DNA of 64,000 nt from Patiria pectinifera. Lineage: Eukaryota; Echinodermata; Asteroidea; Valvatida; Asterinidae. Below the pieces are notes generated by a model that did not search any database, had not been told where the DNA came from, and worked only from the letters and a program-made list of their open reading frames with translations. The translations under genes were made by a program, and so were the position numbers. Positions 1 to 8,807 of the stretch are shown here, piece by piece (positions within the stretch are counted from its first letter, which is position 1; each line of letters opens with the position of its first letter). The stretch spans positions 5,218,465 to 5,282,464 of the forward strand of contig CM057149.1 in assembly GCA_029964075.1 (NCBI GenBank), in the 5' to 3' direction.

Positions 1-53
1 GGTATAACGCCTTACTATCTATACTCATGTTTTAATATAAAAACATTTTAAAA

Positions 54-149
54 TTAAAAGATCTCCAACTCTATCATTATACTCACACCCTTGTTGTTGA
101 TGATCTTTCCCCTTTCACCTGTGATTGAAAATGTCAGTTTGTCGATCAT
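54..149 (-). CDS. possible 31-residue small protein
   Basis: A 31-codon open frame whose ATG overlaps the stop codon of the 357-residue gene in an ATGA arrangement. It begins MIDKLTFSITGERG. The tight overlap is what virus genomes do, but the frame is short and I recognise no family, so it may be chance. Confidence 0.2.
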   Translation of the reverse strand: MIDKLTFSITGERGKIINNKGVSIMIELEIF

Positions 150-1219
150 ACCGTTTTTAAGTTTTTGAAATCTTCGACTCTATCAGGCTCGGGTTCGCGC
201 ATAGCCACGGGTACGATTTTTAAGATGTCAGAAGGACGACCATCTAAAAAGTTTTCACTCGTACTTAATTGCGGGCAGCGAAGAAACAAAAATTTAAACG
301 GATTAACGTCGTAAGACCCCGTATACACCACTTTAGGTATCAGTCTTCCTTTGGGTAAATTGAGTAATCGAGAGACTTCTCTGTTTAAGCGCAATTTGAG
401 ATTGACGTCGGTTACCACCAACGTCACATTTTTAGATTCTCTAAATATTCTAAAACTTACCCCGGGTATAGAATTTAAAATGAAATCGAACCAATCGACG
501 TCGTACCACCCCGGTGGGATGGTGACTGAACCGGTGACTCCGGCTGGTAACGGCACTAAATGACTCGGAGAAATAAAATCTAAATCATCACCAGATATGA
601 TAAGACTCCCCCGTATTGTTATCCCAGCTTGCCTAATTTCTCTCGCTCTAGGTTTGCTTATTGTACCTTGGATATATTCTAGCGCTATCCTTTTACCTTC
701 CTCGATGTGCCCCCATCTGTCATATAAGATGTTTGCCAAAAACTTAAGCGTATTGCGTTGTGCACCTGTAATTGGTCTTATTTGCAATTTATCGATTAAA
801 AGTCTTTGTTTTATAGAAAGTTGTTGTTTTTCTTCTTTGAGTAATTCTAAAGCAGAGTCTAGTCTCTCTTCTCCATACGCTTCTATAAGATCGTTTATAA
901 CTCTATTGAAAGTATTTTCGTCGTTAATTAAATAGTCGTAGGGCAAATCACCTATCAACGATTCGATAAAATCTCTATCTGTGTTTATTATTGCGTCAGG
1001 GTCTAAACTATACCCATGCACTCCAACAGGAGGTTCTCTTTCAGCGGGTCTCCCGTCTATATGCGTATACCAATCAATCTCCGTGGCGCTAGAAATATTA
1101 AAATATCCGGAGTTAAAGATCACCCTTTTTACACGTACAGATTTTTGACCGTTTAAATTATCTACGACGTCTTCTAATTTAAACGTCTGCTCATTTTGAA
1201 ACAAGTGAAACGAATGCAT
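146..1219 (-). CDS. Polinton hypothetical structural protein (357 aa)
   Basis: This 357-residue protein has no catalytic motif that I recognise. The N-terminal half is mixed and charged; roughly residues 215-345 are rich in beta-type segments (LPAGVTGSVTIPPGWYDVDW and following) and end with a NFLDGRPSDIL stretch. I recall similar endings in minor-capsid-type proteins of invertebrate Polinton and adintovirus elements, so a minor capsid or penton-like role is a reasonable inference, not a demonstrated one. It is read divergently from the 459-residue gene with a 41-base A+T-rich spacer, suggesting co-regulation as late structural genes. Start chosen at the first ATG, preceded by an AT-rich leader like those of the other genes of the element. 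Confidence 0.7.
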   Translation of the reverse strand: MHSFHLFQNEQTFKLEDVVDNLNGQKSVRVKRVIFNSGYFNISSATEIDWYTHIDGRPAEREPPVGVHGYSLDPDAIINTDRDFIESLIGDLPYDYLINDENTFNRVINDLIEAYGEERLDSALELLKEEKQQLSIKQRLLIDKLQIRPITGAQRNTLKFLANILYDRWGHIEEGKRIALEYIQGTISKPRAREIRQAGITIRGSLIISGDDLDFISPSHLVPLPAGVTGSVTIPPGWYDVDWFDFILNSIPGVSFRIFRESKNVTLVVTDVNLKLRLNREVSRLLNLPKGRLIPKVVYTGSYDVNPFKFLFLRCPQLSTSENFLDGRPSDILKIVPVAMREPEPDRVEDFKNLKTV

Positions 1220-1260
1220 TTATTTTAAAGTCTTTTCATATTAAAACTGAAACTAAAATA
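1220..1260. promoter_or_regulatory. divergent intergenic spacer, likely bidirectional promoter
   Basis: A 41-base A+T-rich spacer separates two genes read in opposite directions, so promoter elements for both must lie here or inside the genes. The leaders on both sides end in AAAATAATG-like sequence. No specific promoter motif could be assigned. Confidence 0.4.
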
Positions 1261-2640
1261 ATGAGTGATTTTAAGTTGTTAAAAAAGCAGATACAATCGA
1301 TAGCTGATCAGGTAACGAGACAAGTAAATCAAAATGTAGCTAAACGACAAGCTACCACCCAAGCGCATGTACTAGACAGTCCGTATCTCACTGGCGAACT
1401 CGAGATTACGGTCAATGCGTCTAACACTTTTTTAACACCGTTCCCCGACTTAATCTCAGACTATAAAATATCTCGCCTCAATACCAACGATGCGATCTAT
1501 TGCGCTACAACGGGCTGTGGTGTTGGAATCGATATTTTAAACTCGAACAACCGTTACGTTTGGGCCATCTTTAACTTTCATCTATACTTTACAGTTAGAA
1601 GGATATTAAACGACATGGCCATAGCAATACCGGGAGAAGACTCGTTTGACGCTCTCAGCAACACCTATGATCGTGGAGCATTTACCAACATCTGTAGGAC
1701 GTTTGCCATCGATCAAAATAAGTCTTTTAAACAGACGAGAGATCAAAAGACTTATGGCTTAGGTCGGCTTTTTCTTTGGAACGAAAAAACAAAATCGTTT
1801 GTACTCTTACCGTTAGACTATGATAAAAACACGACCACACTCGATGATTTTATCAACCCCACGGGTGATAAAAATTGGGGTTTAGACGATCCAAAAAAAC
1901 ACGATGCTTTTTTTAAGCATTGGAAGGGTTATCTCGAACAAGACGACATCGTCAACATGGCTTGGTTAGATTTTATACCCGACAAGAGTTCGTTTACCCC
2001 CGTGGGAATCATAAAGATCAACGAATCGATCAGATCTTACGTGTACGCTTTACTCGGTGCGCAGGCTCAAACAAAAACGAGCGTATTATCACCGGGGACC
2101 GGATTAGACGCTCAGAGACAATTTAACGTCATCGTTGAAAATATCATCAATGCAGTAGACGACATGGAAACGAGTATCAATCAATTTCAAGACTCTTTGC
2201 AGTATGCCAGAACGCCTTTAAATTTTGTCGTGAAACCGGGGTTGTATTTAATTCCATCGGATATGAACTTGAGGGTTGGAACGCACGACGGCTATAACAA
2301 CAATCTTCAAATCGCTACCCAGAGTATGAACACTGGTTTGGTGCCAGATTTAAACGCACAACCTCAACCGGACGACTCTTTTGATGACACCGATGACGTC
2401 GCGCCACCAACACCCCCAGAGCCTATGACGAACGATGTTGTATCACCAGCACCAGCACCTACACCCTCGCCAACACCTGCACCAGCACCAGCGCCAGCAC
2501 CAACACCAGCACCCTCACCTACAGTTTTAACACAGGAGCCCACGAAACTACAAACTCACCAAGACGAAAAATTATCGTTGACGGTAGGAACGTTGGCTAT
2601 CGTTGGTATGGGTATTTTAGCTTACGAGGCAACGCGATAA
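1261..2640 (+). CDS. Polinton hypothetical virion-type protein with Pro/Ala tail and C-terminal membrane anchor (459 aa)
   Basis: A 459-residue protein. Residues about 1-30 look helical; the middle (about 45-340) is a globular region of unknown fold. Residues about 365-430 form a low-complexity Pro/Ala/Thr/Ser linker with many repeats of the AP dipeptide. A single hydrophobic segment near the C-terminus (LSLTVGTLAIVGMGILAYE) could be a membrane anchor. This layout suggests a surface or membrane-associated virion protein, but I do not recognise the family. It is read divergently from the 357-residue gene and converges on the 416-residue gene. Confidence 0.7.
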   Translation: MSDFKLLKKQIQSIADQVTRQVNQNVAKRQATTQAHVLDSPYLTGELEITVNASNTFLTPFPDLISDYKISRLNTNDAIYCATTGCGVGIDILNSNNRYVWAIFNFHLYFTVRRILNDMAIAIPGEDSFDALSNTYDRGAFTNICRTFAIDQNKSFKQTRDQKTYGLGRLFLWNEKTKSFVLLPLDYDKNTTTLDDFINPTGDKNWGLDDPKKHDAFFKHWKGYLEQDDIVNMAWLDFIPDKSSFTPVGIIKINESIRSYVYALLGAQAQTKTSVLSPGTGLDAQRQFNVIVENIINAVDDMETSINQFQDSLQYARTPLNFVVKPGLYLIPSDMNLRVGTHDGYNNNLQIATQSMNTGLVPDLNAQPQPDDSFDDTDDVAPPTPPEPMTNDVVSPAPAPTPSPTPAPAPAPAPTPAPSPTVLTQEPTKLQTHQDEKLSLTVGTLAIVGMGILAYEATR

Positions 2641-2670
2641 GTCACACTCTAATCTCACAAGACAAAAAAA

Positions 2671-2701
2671 AAGCCTTACCAGCACAAAGTTGATAAGGCT
2701 T
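2671..2701. terminator. hairpin between convergent genes, candidate bidirectional transcription terminator
   Basis: In the 96-base gap between two convergent genes, AAGCCTTA (2671-2678) pairs perfectly with TAAGGCTT (2694-2701) across a 15-base loop. The stem is flanked by an A-tract on its left and a T-rich stretch on its right, so either strand would give a stem followed by U-rich RNA. Position and symmetry suggest termination or 3'-end formation; this is inference. Confidence 0.45.
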
Positions 2702-2736
2702 ATTTTTGTTTTGTTTAAACTTGATTACAACTATTA

Positions 2737-3987
2737 CTACCATCGTTTTTGCAGGTACGCAAACACCAAGGCTCCCACACCCAAAAACAAAGCCCACACG
2801 TGTTCGGCCAACCACGATACGGACTTACTCAGCGCGTTAAATATCCAACTGAGTATGCTGCCTATAATACCCGGCAGAGCACCCAACGCGCTCACTCCGA
2901 GTTTTTGAAGAGCAGATGCAAAATTAGCGAGTTGTTTTGAAATCCACTCTTTGATACCGCCTTTTGGTGTTGGTGTTCGTGCAGGAGTTGGCGATGGCGC
3001 GGTTTGGGCACCCGCACCTCTCACGCTAGCGACGATGATACTCACTATCGTGCTGATGGCTAAACTCAAAGCGGCTAAAATACTCACTACGGTCACACCT
3101 TGTTCTCTAAACAGAGTTTTGATCTTTTCTGCCAGAGTCGTGTCGTCGCCTAATATTTTATTAATCGTTTCTTTGATTCTAGCGATCTGACTTTTGAGCC
3201 CTCGTTCGTTGGCTTTTGCGGCTTCTAATCTGGCAGATCTTTCAACGTTCAAGTCGCTCAATTTATCGTTTAACTCTCGTCGTTCTTCTTCGCTGATCCT
3301 ATGATCACCTAATTCATGTTCGGCATCAAATATCTCTTGGTCTAGTTCTGCGAGACGCGCTAAATTAAGTTCTAGGTTACCTCTCAACGTCTGAAGACTT
3401 TTGTCTAAACCCTGGAGTTCTCTGTAATTTAATCCTTCCATTTGAGCGCCAGTGTCGCGTTGTAAATCGTCTATAATTTCGGTTACCTCATCGGTGACGC
3501 TTGGTAGTTCTGTCATGGGGATACTCTCGGGTTGTACTTTTTCGAGTTTATCTTTTAGTTTAGCAGCTAGTGTTGGTTTATAGTCAGCGATTTTGAGGGT
3601 GTCGCGAATAAATGTGGTACCATATTTACTTTGTAAGGTACTTAATGTGTAATATGATCTTTTACCACCTCGTTTAAAAGTTAAAGGTCTCAAACCTTTA
3701 TCTGTTTTAACGTATAGATTTCTGTCTTTACCAATTTCAAAATCGTTGGGGTCGATAAACACGGGGTCTATATTATTTTGTTTGTAAAATGAATCAACAT
3801 CTTCTTTTATTAGTTCTATAGATAAACTGCTTATTGTACCCGTGCCGAGGACACTTTCTGTGTCTACCGGTGGAAGTTGGGTATTATCAAAAGTATCGTC
3901 CCAATCCAGATTGGTCTCTGCTACATCATCGTCGTCATCGTAATCGTAATCATCAACGGGGTCAAAGTCAAATCCTCCCTCAGCCAT
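2737..3987 (-). CDS. Polinton coiled-coil membrane protein (416 aa)
   Basis: A 416-residue protein. Residues 1-30 are strongly acidic (runs of Asp with Tyr); about 165-285 are charged and helical, a probable coiled coil; about 300-320 form a hydrophobic segment (VVSILAALSLAISTIVSIIV); a short Pro/Thr linker follows; the last 70 residues are amphipathic and hydrophobic (LGALPGIIGSILSWIFNAL) and end in a second membrane-type segment. Proteins of this layout recur in invertebrate Polinton elements, where they are usually left unnamed. A membrane-active or internal virion role is inference. It is followed on the same strand by the small membrane-protein genes. Confidence 0.65.
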   Translation of the reverse strand: MAEGGFDFDPVDDYDYDDDDDVAETNLDWDDTFDNTQLPPVDTESVLGTGTISSLSIELIKEDVDSFYKQNNIDPVFIDPNDFEIGKDRNLYVKTDKGLRPLTFKRGGKRSYYTLSTLQSKYGTTFIRDTLKIADYKPTLAAKLKDKLEKVQPESIPMTELPSVTDEVTEIIDDLQRDTGAQMEGLNYRELQGLDKSLQTLRGNLELNLARLAELDQEIFDAEHELGDHRISEEERRELNDKLSDLNVERSARLEAAKANERGLKSQIARIKETINKILGDDTTLAEKIKTLFREQGVTVVSILAALSLAISTIVSIIVASVRGAGAQTAPSPTPARTPTPKGGIKEWISKQLANFASALQKLGVSALGALPGIIGSILSWIFNALSKSVSWLAEHVWALFLGVGALVFAYLQKRW

Positions 3988-4009
3988 TTATTTAATAAAC
4001 CTATTTAAA

Positions 4010-4252
4010 TTATGCCGTTTTCATGATACTGCCCGGTAGTATACCCTGGGTCACCAACCAATTTTGCGTGGCCAGAGCTCCACTTATAATGCCCGTCAAT
4101 TTAGCCGCATCTTCTACGCTTAGTTTGTTTAAATCCGGCGCTTTCATTTTGAATAGTTTAGCTCCTACCATGGCGTATCCCATCGAAAGACCCGATATGA
4201 CGGCTCCGTGGTAAATCGTATTAGCTATTCCGTTGGTGTCAAAGTTACTCAT
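4010..4252 (-). CDS. Polinton small membrane protein (80 aa)
   Basis: An 80-residue protein with two weakly hydrophobic stretches (about residues 12-30 and 55-75) rich in Gly, Ala and Ile, suggesting a small hairpin membrane or amphipathic protein. It is read in the same direction as its neighbours with AT-rich spacers of about 20-30 bases, as in a late gene block. No family recognised. Confidence 0.5.
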   Translation of the reverse strand: MSNFDTNGIANTIYHGAVISGLSMGYAMVGAKLFKMKAPDLNKLSVEDAAKLTGIISGALATQNWLVTQGILPGSIMKTA

Positions 4253-4284
4253 CGTTTTTAATATAACAATTTTTAAATTGCTGT

Positions 4285-4668
4285 TTATTCCATGTCTAGC
4301 GTTTTGGGGGCGCTGGGTGTAGTGGGTTGCGTTACTATCGGTACTGGCTGTACTACCGGCGCAGTTGCCTTACTTTTTAGTACAAGCAGCCCCACCCCTA
4401 TTATAGACGCTATAGCCCCCCACATGACCCAAGAGTTGTAGTCCGGTGAGCTCGTAGCTTCGTCCGATGTTACGTCCATTTTTGCTAATTTTAATTTCAT
4501 CTGTCTATTGTGCTCGGCTAAAGCTTTACCCTGCTGTATTCGTTTAGGATTTTTAGTCTTGGTCACTCTTGTTACCGTCGGTGATGACGTTGTTTTTATC
4601 GGTTGGGGCGTCTCTGTCTCTGCTGGTTGAGCTGCAGGCGTTGCTGTCGCTGCTTTCTGATCTTCCAT
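4285..4668 (-). CDS. Polinton small protein with basic region and one membrane segment (127 aa)
   Basis: A 127-residue protein. The N-terminal 45 residues are low-complexity Ala/Thr/Pro; residues about 40-65 are basic (TKTKNPKRIQQGKALAEHNRQ), which could bind nucleic acid; a hydrophobic segment (about 80-100, VMWGAIASIIGVGLLVL) is followed by a Pro/Thr-rich tail. The start of this frame overlaps the 3' part of the next gene upstream, a common economy in such elements. Function unknown. Confidence 0.5.
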   Translation of the reverse strand: MEDQKAATATPAAQPAETETPQPIKTTSSPTVTRVTKTKNPKRIQQGKALAEHNRQMKLKLAKMDVTSDEATSSPDYNSWVMWGAIASIIGVGLLVLKSKATAPVVQPVPIVTQPTTPSAPKTLDME

Positions 4669-5131
4669 TTATTATATTAAGTTTATTAAATTTCAAATGT
4701 TTTGTTGTGATAATCGTAGCAACTAGGGGTGATATTAAAGTTCCGTACTTGTAACAAACGTCGCTCAACATACCAGCCATACTCGCGCTTATAATAGGAT
4801 CAGAACTCAAGTCGTTGGTGAGTTCTTCTTCAGAATCTATAGTGACGTTATATCCTAAAACTTGTACGGGTGTAACCACAGCTAACACTCTCGAAAATAG
4901 ACTTAAAGTGTATTTACCAACGGTTTGAACAATTTCATTTCCAAATTTAGTTTCCTACAGATGATACAGCTTGTCGAGTTCTTTACTGTCAAGAGCTTCG
5001 ATATGTTTAACGGTGTATTCCTTTCCCAAGTACTTTTTAGAGTTTCCGGCTGCTACGACACCGCACAAACGATCTTTATGTTCTGCGTTGTGATCTTGTT
5101 CGCTCGTTAAAGTAAGTTTTAGGTCCTCCAT
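4553..5131 (-). pseudogene. Polinton small structural-type gene, broken
   Basis: A small gene between the ATPase gene and the 127-residue gene, on the same strand as both. It begins MEDLKLTLTSEQDH behind an AT-rich leader. A hydrophobic Gly/Ser/Ile stretch lies in its later part. It carries about one break and is treated as a fossil. No family recognised. Confidence 0.45.
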
Positions 5132-5357
5132 TTAATTAGAAACGAATTTAATTTTGTTGTAGCTTTTGCAACTTTGTTACAAAAGCAAAGGTATTTGTAG
5201 GTGTAAAACGATAAATTAAGCGATATGATGATAATAGCCAAAAACTGCAAATACTCGAATATTGCTATCATTTACTTACAGCAAAATGTATTTTGTTGAC
5301 GTTTGTTGATTAACAAATTGTAATACATGTGTAGTTTGTTAAATAGGTTGCTACTCA
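5132..5357. other. non-coding AT-rich spacer of the Polinton element
   Basis: A+T-rich spacer with no open frame that resembles a gene. Together with the adjoining tandem array it is the longest non-coding stretch in the visible part of the element. Confidence 0.5.
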
Positions 5358-5460
5358 GCTAGCTATTAATTGTTACTCACCTAGCTATTAATTGTTACTC
5401 ACCTAGCTATTAATTGTTACTCAACTAGCTATTAATTGCTACTCACCTAGCTACTCAAGT
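5358..5460. repeat. 22-bp tandem repeat array (about four and a half copies)
   Basis: The unit AGCTATTAATTGTTACTCAC plus two bases recurs head to tail with a 22-base period; copies differ by one or two bases. The last partial copy runs into the 3' end of the ATPase gene. There are no unique spacers between the units, so this is a minisatellite and not a CRISPR array. A regulatory or structural role within the element is possible but unsupported. Confidence 0.8.
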
Positions 5461-6056
5461 AGCTCGTAACTAACTGGAGGTTCGGTGTAAACGACCAATT
5501 TACTATATTTCACATCTCTCAAACGTCGTTTTATATAATCTCGTTCTTCAATGGGTACGACGTCGTTTTCGTCTAACGCTTGATCAAACGATGTTTTATC
5601 TTTGCAGTAAAATAACGCCAACCAAGCCGTGTTTTCTCTATAATCTTTTAAAACGCTGTTGTACTTTTGGGTCAGTAACCAACAGCTGTGATTTACGTGT
5701 CTTCCGCTAAACGCCATCTTGCTTAAAGCGCACGTCTTTTTACGATATTTAATCTCTTGATCCGAAGAGCAATCGTCCACGATAAACAACGTGGCAACAC
5801 CTTCGAATATTTTACTGTAAATATCGATCGCTTCGTTGAGCGTCATCTTGTACAATTCCGGATCGCAGAGGTATACCTCGGGATCTGCTTGAATCCACTT
5901 TCTTTCGATGTAGGTTTTGTTTTTAAATATGGTAGGGCAAATGATGACTATCGCTTCAAATGTATTTTTATAGTGTGACTCTAACAGATCCAAAATCCAT
6001 TTGGTTTTACCCGAATTTGTTTTGCCGACGATTAAAGCGCAATGCGGTTGTGTCAT
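5451..6056 (-). CDS. ATP: Polinton packaging ATPase (A32/FtsK-HerA-like)
   Basis: A 201-residue ATPase. Walker A is GKTNSGKT (about residues 11-18) and Walker B is LFIVDDC (about 90-96); a QKYN-type segment near residue 130 sits where the family has its sensor motif. Compact A32-like ATPases of this size drive genome packaging into the capsid in Polintons and related viruses. The gene starts one base after the stop codon of the capsid gene (TAAAATG), so the two are probably expressed together. Family assignment is confident. Confidence 0.85.
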   Translation of the reverse strand: MTQPHCALIVGKTNSGKTKWILDLLESHYKNTFEAIVIICPTIFKNKTYIERKWIQADPEVYLCDPELYKMTLNEAIDIYSKIFEGVATLFIVDDCSSDQEIKYRKKTCALSKMAFSGRHVNHSCWLLTQKYNSVLKDYRENTAWLALFYCKDKTSFDQALDENDVVPIEERDYIKRRLRDVKYSKLVVYTEPPVSYELLE

Positions 6057-6057
6057 T

Positions 6058-7326
6058 TTAACTTAACAGAGATTTAAAATTCCCGTGTTCCAAGTTCAAT
6101 TGAGCATCCATGACCAAAAAGACGTACATCGTGAGGTCACCTTCACTTTCGGCTTCTCTGGTAAATTGAATGTTGATGCCTCCTCCGTCTCCGATTTTTC
6201 TACCAGATCCGTGAGCAGAATTGTCGTCGTTACTTCTAAAATCGAGCCACAGACCGTACTTGTTTTTTAGATAGTCTCCGAGGTCACAACCCGTCAAATT
6301 TAAGTCTTTAGCTACTCCGCGCCCGCTTTCGGTATCGCTGTCTCCAAAAAACTTGATAATTTCGTTCCAGTGTTGATACTGAGACATGCCTTGACTGTAG
6401 AGTTGATTGGGTTTACCTTCTACGGTCACCGATGTTTTGGTTAGTTTTGGATTATAAAACCGCTGCGGATTTTTGACCGCGGGATCTTTAAACAAAAACA
6501 AAATACCCTTGAGACTCCTGATGGGTTGATTGACGCTGACGTTCCAAAGCGTGTCCGATTTGTTGACGGATCTAACTTCTAGCGAGTGGATTTTATCAAA
6601 CAGGTATTGCATTAACCCCTTGTGTTTATTCCTGATGGTGATAGCTAGGTCTCTGTTGGTCACCACTTCGTATTCGAGAGACAAGTCTGAGATAGAATAC
6701 ATCGCCGCCGTATCTGAACTGTTGACTACTTTATCGTGATCGTTAAACTTTATCTCGTACGTCAGAGGTTGTTTTAAACCGCTGGGGTAAAAAGGGTGAT
6801 GCGAAAACAGTATGGCAATGTCTAGGGGAATACAATATCTGTTACCATAGGCATCCGCGATAGCTTGATCCTTACCGTTGTTGGCGCCCGCGTTAGCATC
6901 TTCAGCCCCAGTTCTTAGTTTAGACACGTTTTCTTTTTCTATGCCCGAGTACGCCATGTTTCGAGTCGTCGAGCTGTTGATCCAATTGTCTTTAAAGTTG
7001 TGATACACGTCGGCGTGACGATAACTCACAATTTCGTGACCTTGAAGCCTGACGCTGATTTCGCTGACTAAATTTCTGGCTAAATTACCAAAAATGGTTC
7101 TATTGTTGTCGCTTCCACCTTTGAGTTCTAAATTGAAAGCTAGTTTACAAGTGCCGGGTACGATCACGTCGTCTACACCCAATTGAGGAAACTTGACCCT
7201 CAGCGTTTGCCCCGCCGATATACTACTAGGATTGTGGGTAATGACCACCTCTTTTCTCTCACCCTTGATAGATCTGGGTATTTTTAATAGCCTGCTGGGA
7301 TTGAGCTTTTTTCCATATGCATTCAT
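6058..7326 (-). CDS. MCP: Polinton major capsid protein candidate (422 aa)
   Basis: A 422-residue protein composed largely of short beta-type segments. The stretch near residues 48-110 (VPGTCKLAFNLELKGG, then NLARNLVSEISVRLQGHEIV, then a DVYHNFKDNW segment) is typical of the capsid proteins I recall from cnidarian and mollusc Polinton/adintovirus elements. Its size and its position directly before the packaging ATPase fit a double-jelly-roll major capsid protein. The fold itself cannot be shown from sequence alone. Confidence 0.7.
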   Translation of the reverse strand: MNAYGKKLNPSRLLKIPRSIKGERKEVVITHNPSSISAGQTLRVKFPQLGVDDVIVPGTCKLAFNLELKGGSDNNRTIFGNLARNLVSEISVRLQGHEIVSYRHADVYHNFKDNWINSSTTRNMAYSGIEKENVSKLRTGAEDANAGANNGKDQAIADAYGNRYCIPLDIAILFSHHPFYPSGLKQPLTYEIKFNDHDKVVNSSDTAAMYSISDLSLEYEVVTNRDLAITIRNKHKGLMQYLFDKIHSLEVRSVNKSDTLWNVSVNQPIRSLKGILFLFKDPAVKNPQRFYNPKLTKTSVTVEGKPNQLYSQGMSQYQHWNEIIKFFGDSDTESGRGVAKDLNLTGCDLGDYLKNKYGLWLDFRSNDDNSAHGSGRKIGDGGGINIQFTREAESEGDLTMYVFLVMDAQLNLEHGNFKSLLS

Positions 7327-7348
7327 TTTATTTATACGAGTTTTAAAT

Positions 7349-7771
7349 TTAAAGATATTTGTAAGCCAAGAAGCCCACCAATAGCGTTCCTCCCGCGATA
7401 AACACCAGTTCTTTTTCTATTTGTTGGTCGCTAGGCTCGTAAAAATCTTCGAGTTTGGGTTCGCGTTGCAGTCCTACGGGTAGTTCGGTAGATTGTCCAC
7501 TCACCTCGTTGTAGTAACGCAACGCTCGGTCTACGTTAGAAAATGTTTCTTTAGAGGCATTTTGTTTTCTGATACGTTCGTTTAGAAAATCTAGATATTT
7601 TGTTCGTTCTCGTTGCCACTTATCTTTGGCGGCTGAGAGTTGTTCTATCGCTAAATCGTGTCTCTTACGCTCCTCGTCGCTCTGTTTCAGATTTGAAAAT
7701 AAAAAGTTTGAACCAGTAAAAGCTAAGGCGTTGACGATCGCACCTCCTAACATCATAGCAATGCTAGCCAT
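7349..7771 (-). CDS. Polinton two-helix membrane/coiled-coil protein (140 aa)
   Basis: A 140-residue protein with hydrophobic segments at both ends (about 3-25 and 122-140, VFIAGGTLLVGFLAYKYL) and a highly charged helical middle (about 28-75). This arrangement recurs in invertebrate Polintons next to the capsid gene; a minor virion protein is plausible. It ends 22 bases before the capsid gene and starts 34 bases from the divergent integrase gene. Confidence 0.6.
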   Translation of the reverse strand: MASIAMMLGGAIVNALAFTGSNFLFSNLKQSDEERKRHDLAIEQLSAAKDKWQRERTKYLDFLNERIRKQNASKETFSNVDRALRYYNEVSGQSTELPVGLQREPKLEDFYEPSDQQIEKELVFIAGGTLLVGFLAYKYL

Positions 7772-7805
7772 ATTATTATTATAAACGTCTTTTATATTAA
7801 ATAAT
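7772..7805. promoter_or_regulatory. divergent spacer upstream of the integrase gene
   Basis: A 34-base A+T-rich spacer between the 140-residue gene (minus) and the integrase gene (plus). It must hold or border the promoters of both. No specific box could be assigned. Confidence 0.35.
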
Positions 7806-8807
7806 ATGCAAACATTATCTAAACTGTATTATAGCCCGAGCGGTTATTGGAGAGGTGAAAGTGCCGTCGACCATTTACACGATAAAACAAAAATCGATAA
7901 AAAGGTAATCAGAGATTGGCTTAAAAAACAAGCAATTTGGCAAATTTATCTGCCGGGTCCTGCGTATGTACCCAGGCCTACGAGTACTTCGCGAGAGTTT
8001 GAAACACCAAACGACTTTCACCAAATGGATGTGCTATACCTACCCTGGGATAAAGTAAAACGCAAGACTTATAAATACGCTTTGACGGTTGTCGACGTTG
8101 CGAGTCGATACCACGAAGCAGAACCTTTGGTTTCTAAAACGGCTGATTCCACCCAAGATGCTATCGTCAAGATTTACGCGAGGTCGCCTTTGAGTTACCC
8201 TAAAACGTTGAGAGTAGACGCCGGTACCGAATTTAAAGGAGCATTTAAAAAATGGATGGCCTCAAAAAACGTTGAGATTATCATAGGCGAATCCGGAAAC
8301 CACCGATCGCAGGGTATCGTAGAAAGATTTAATCGAACGCTAGCCGAGAGACTGTTTGGTCATCAGTACGCTCAAGAAATGTTAAATCCCGAGAGTAGAA
8401 ACACGCAATGGGTCGAGCGATTACCCGGCGTGATCAAAGCTATAAACGATGAAATGACGAGATTAATAGCTAAAGCACCGTCAGAGGCGGTTAAACTAGA
8501 ACAGGTCCGGCAATCGCCGGCTAACCCCGTTAAAACAAAAGAGCAACAATTACCGCAAGACGCTATGGTTAGATATTTATATTACCCGGGCGAGCAAGAG
8601 GGTGGTACTGCGAGAAGAGCCACGGATCCCATTTGGAGCGTAGACATCTTCAACGTGGAAAAAAGAACGAGTCAATTAAAAAAGATTAACGGTAAAACTG
8701 TCACGACGGGTCCTACTCTTTATTACCTGCAAGACGGTCCAAAAAGGAGTTTTGTGAGACAAGAGCTTCAAGTCGTACCCGAGGACACGCAATTACCGCC
8801 TAATTAA
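7806..8807 (+). CDS. INT: Polinton retroviral-type integrase
   Basis: A 333-residue integrase of the rve/DDE superfamily. The three acidic positions fall in FHQMDVLYLPW (about residue 75), RVDAGTEF (about 137) and GIVERFNRTLAERL (about 175), with the usual spacing. The C-terminal 100 residues resemble the SH3/chromo-like tail of Polinton integrases. It would join the linear element to host DNA. Its 3' end overlaps the 3' end of the polymerase gene by eight bases. Confidence 0.9.
   Translation: MQTLSKLYYSPSGYWRGESAVDHLHDKTKIDKKVIRDWLKKQAIWQIYLPGPAYVPRPTSTSREFETPNDFHQMDVLYLPWDKVKRKTYKYALTVVDVASRYHEAEPLVSKTADSTQDAIVKIYARSPLSYPKTLRVDAGTEFKGAFKKWMASKNVEIIIGESGNHRSQGIVERFNRTLAERLFGHQYAQEMLNPESRNTQWVERLPGVIKAINDEMTRLIAKAPSEAVKLEQVRQSPANPVKTKEQQLPQDAMVRYLYYPGEQEGGTARRATDPIWSVDIFNVEKRTSQLKKINGKTVTTGPTLYYLQDGPKRSFVRQELQVVPEDTQLPPN

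Noticed and set aside
5358-5460. CRISPR-like array
   Set aside because: Units are contiguous with a 22-base period and no unique spacers, within a eukaryotic virus-like element; it is a minisatellite.
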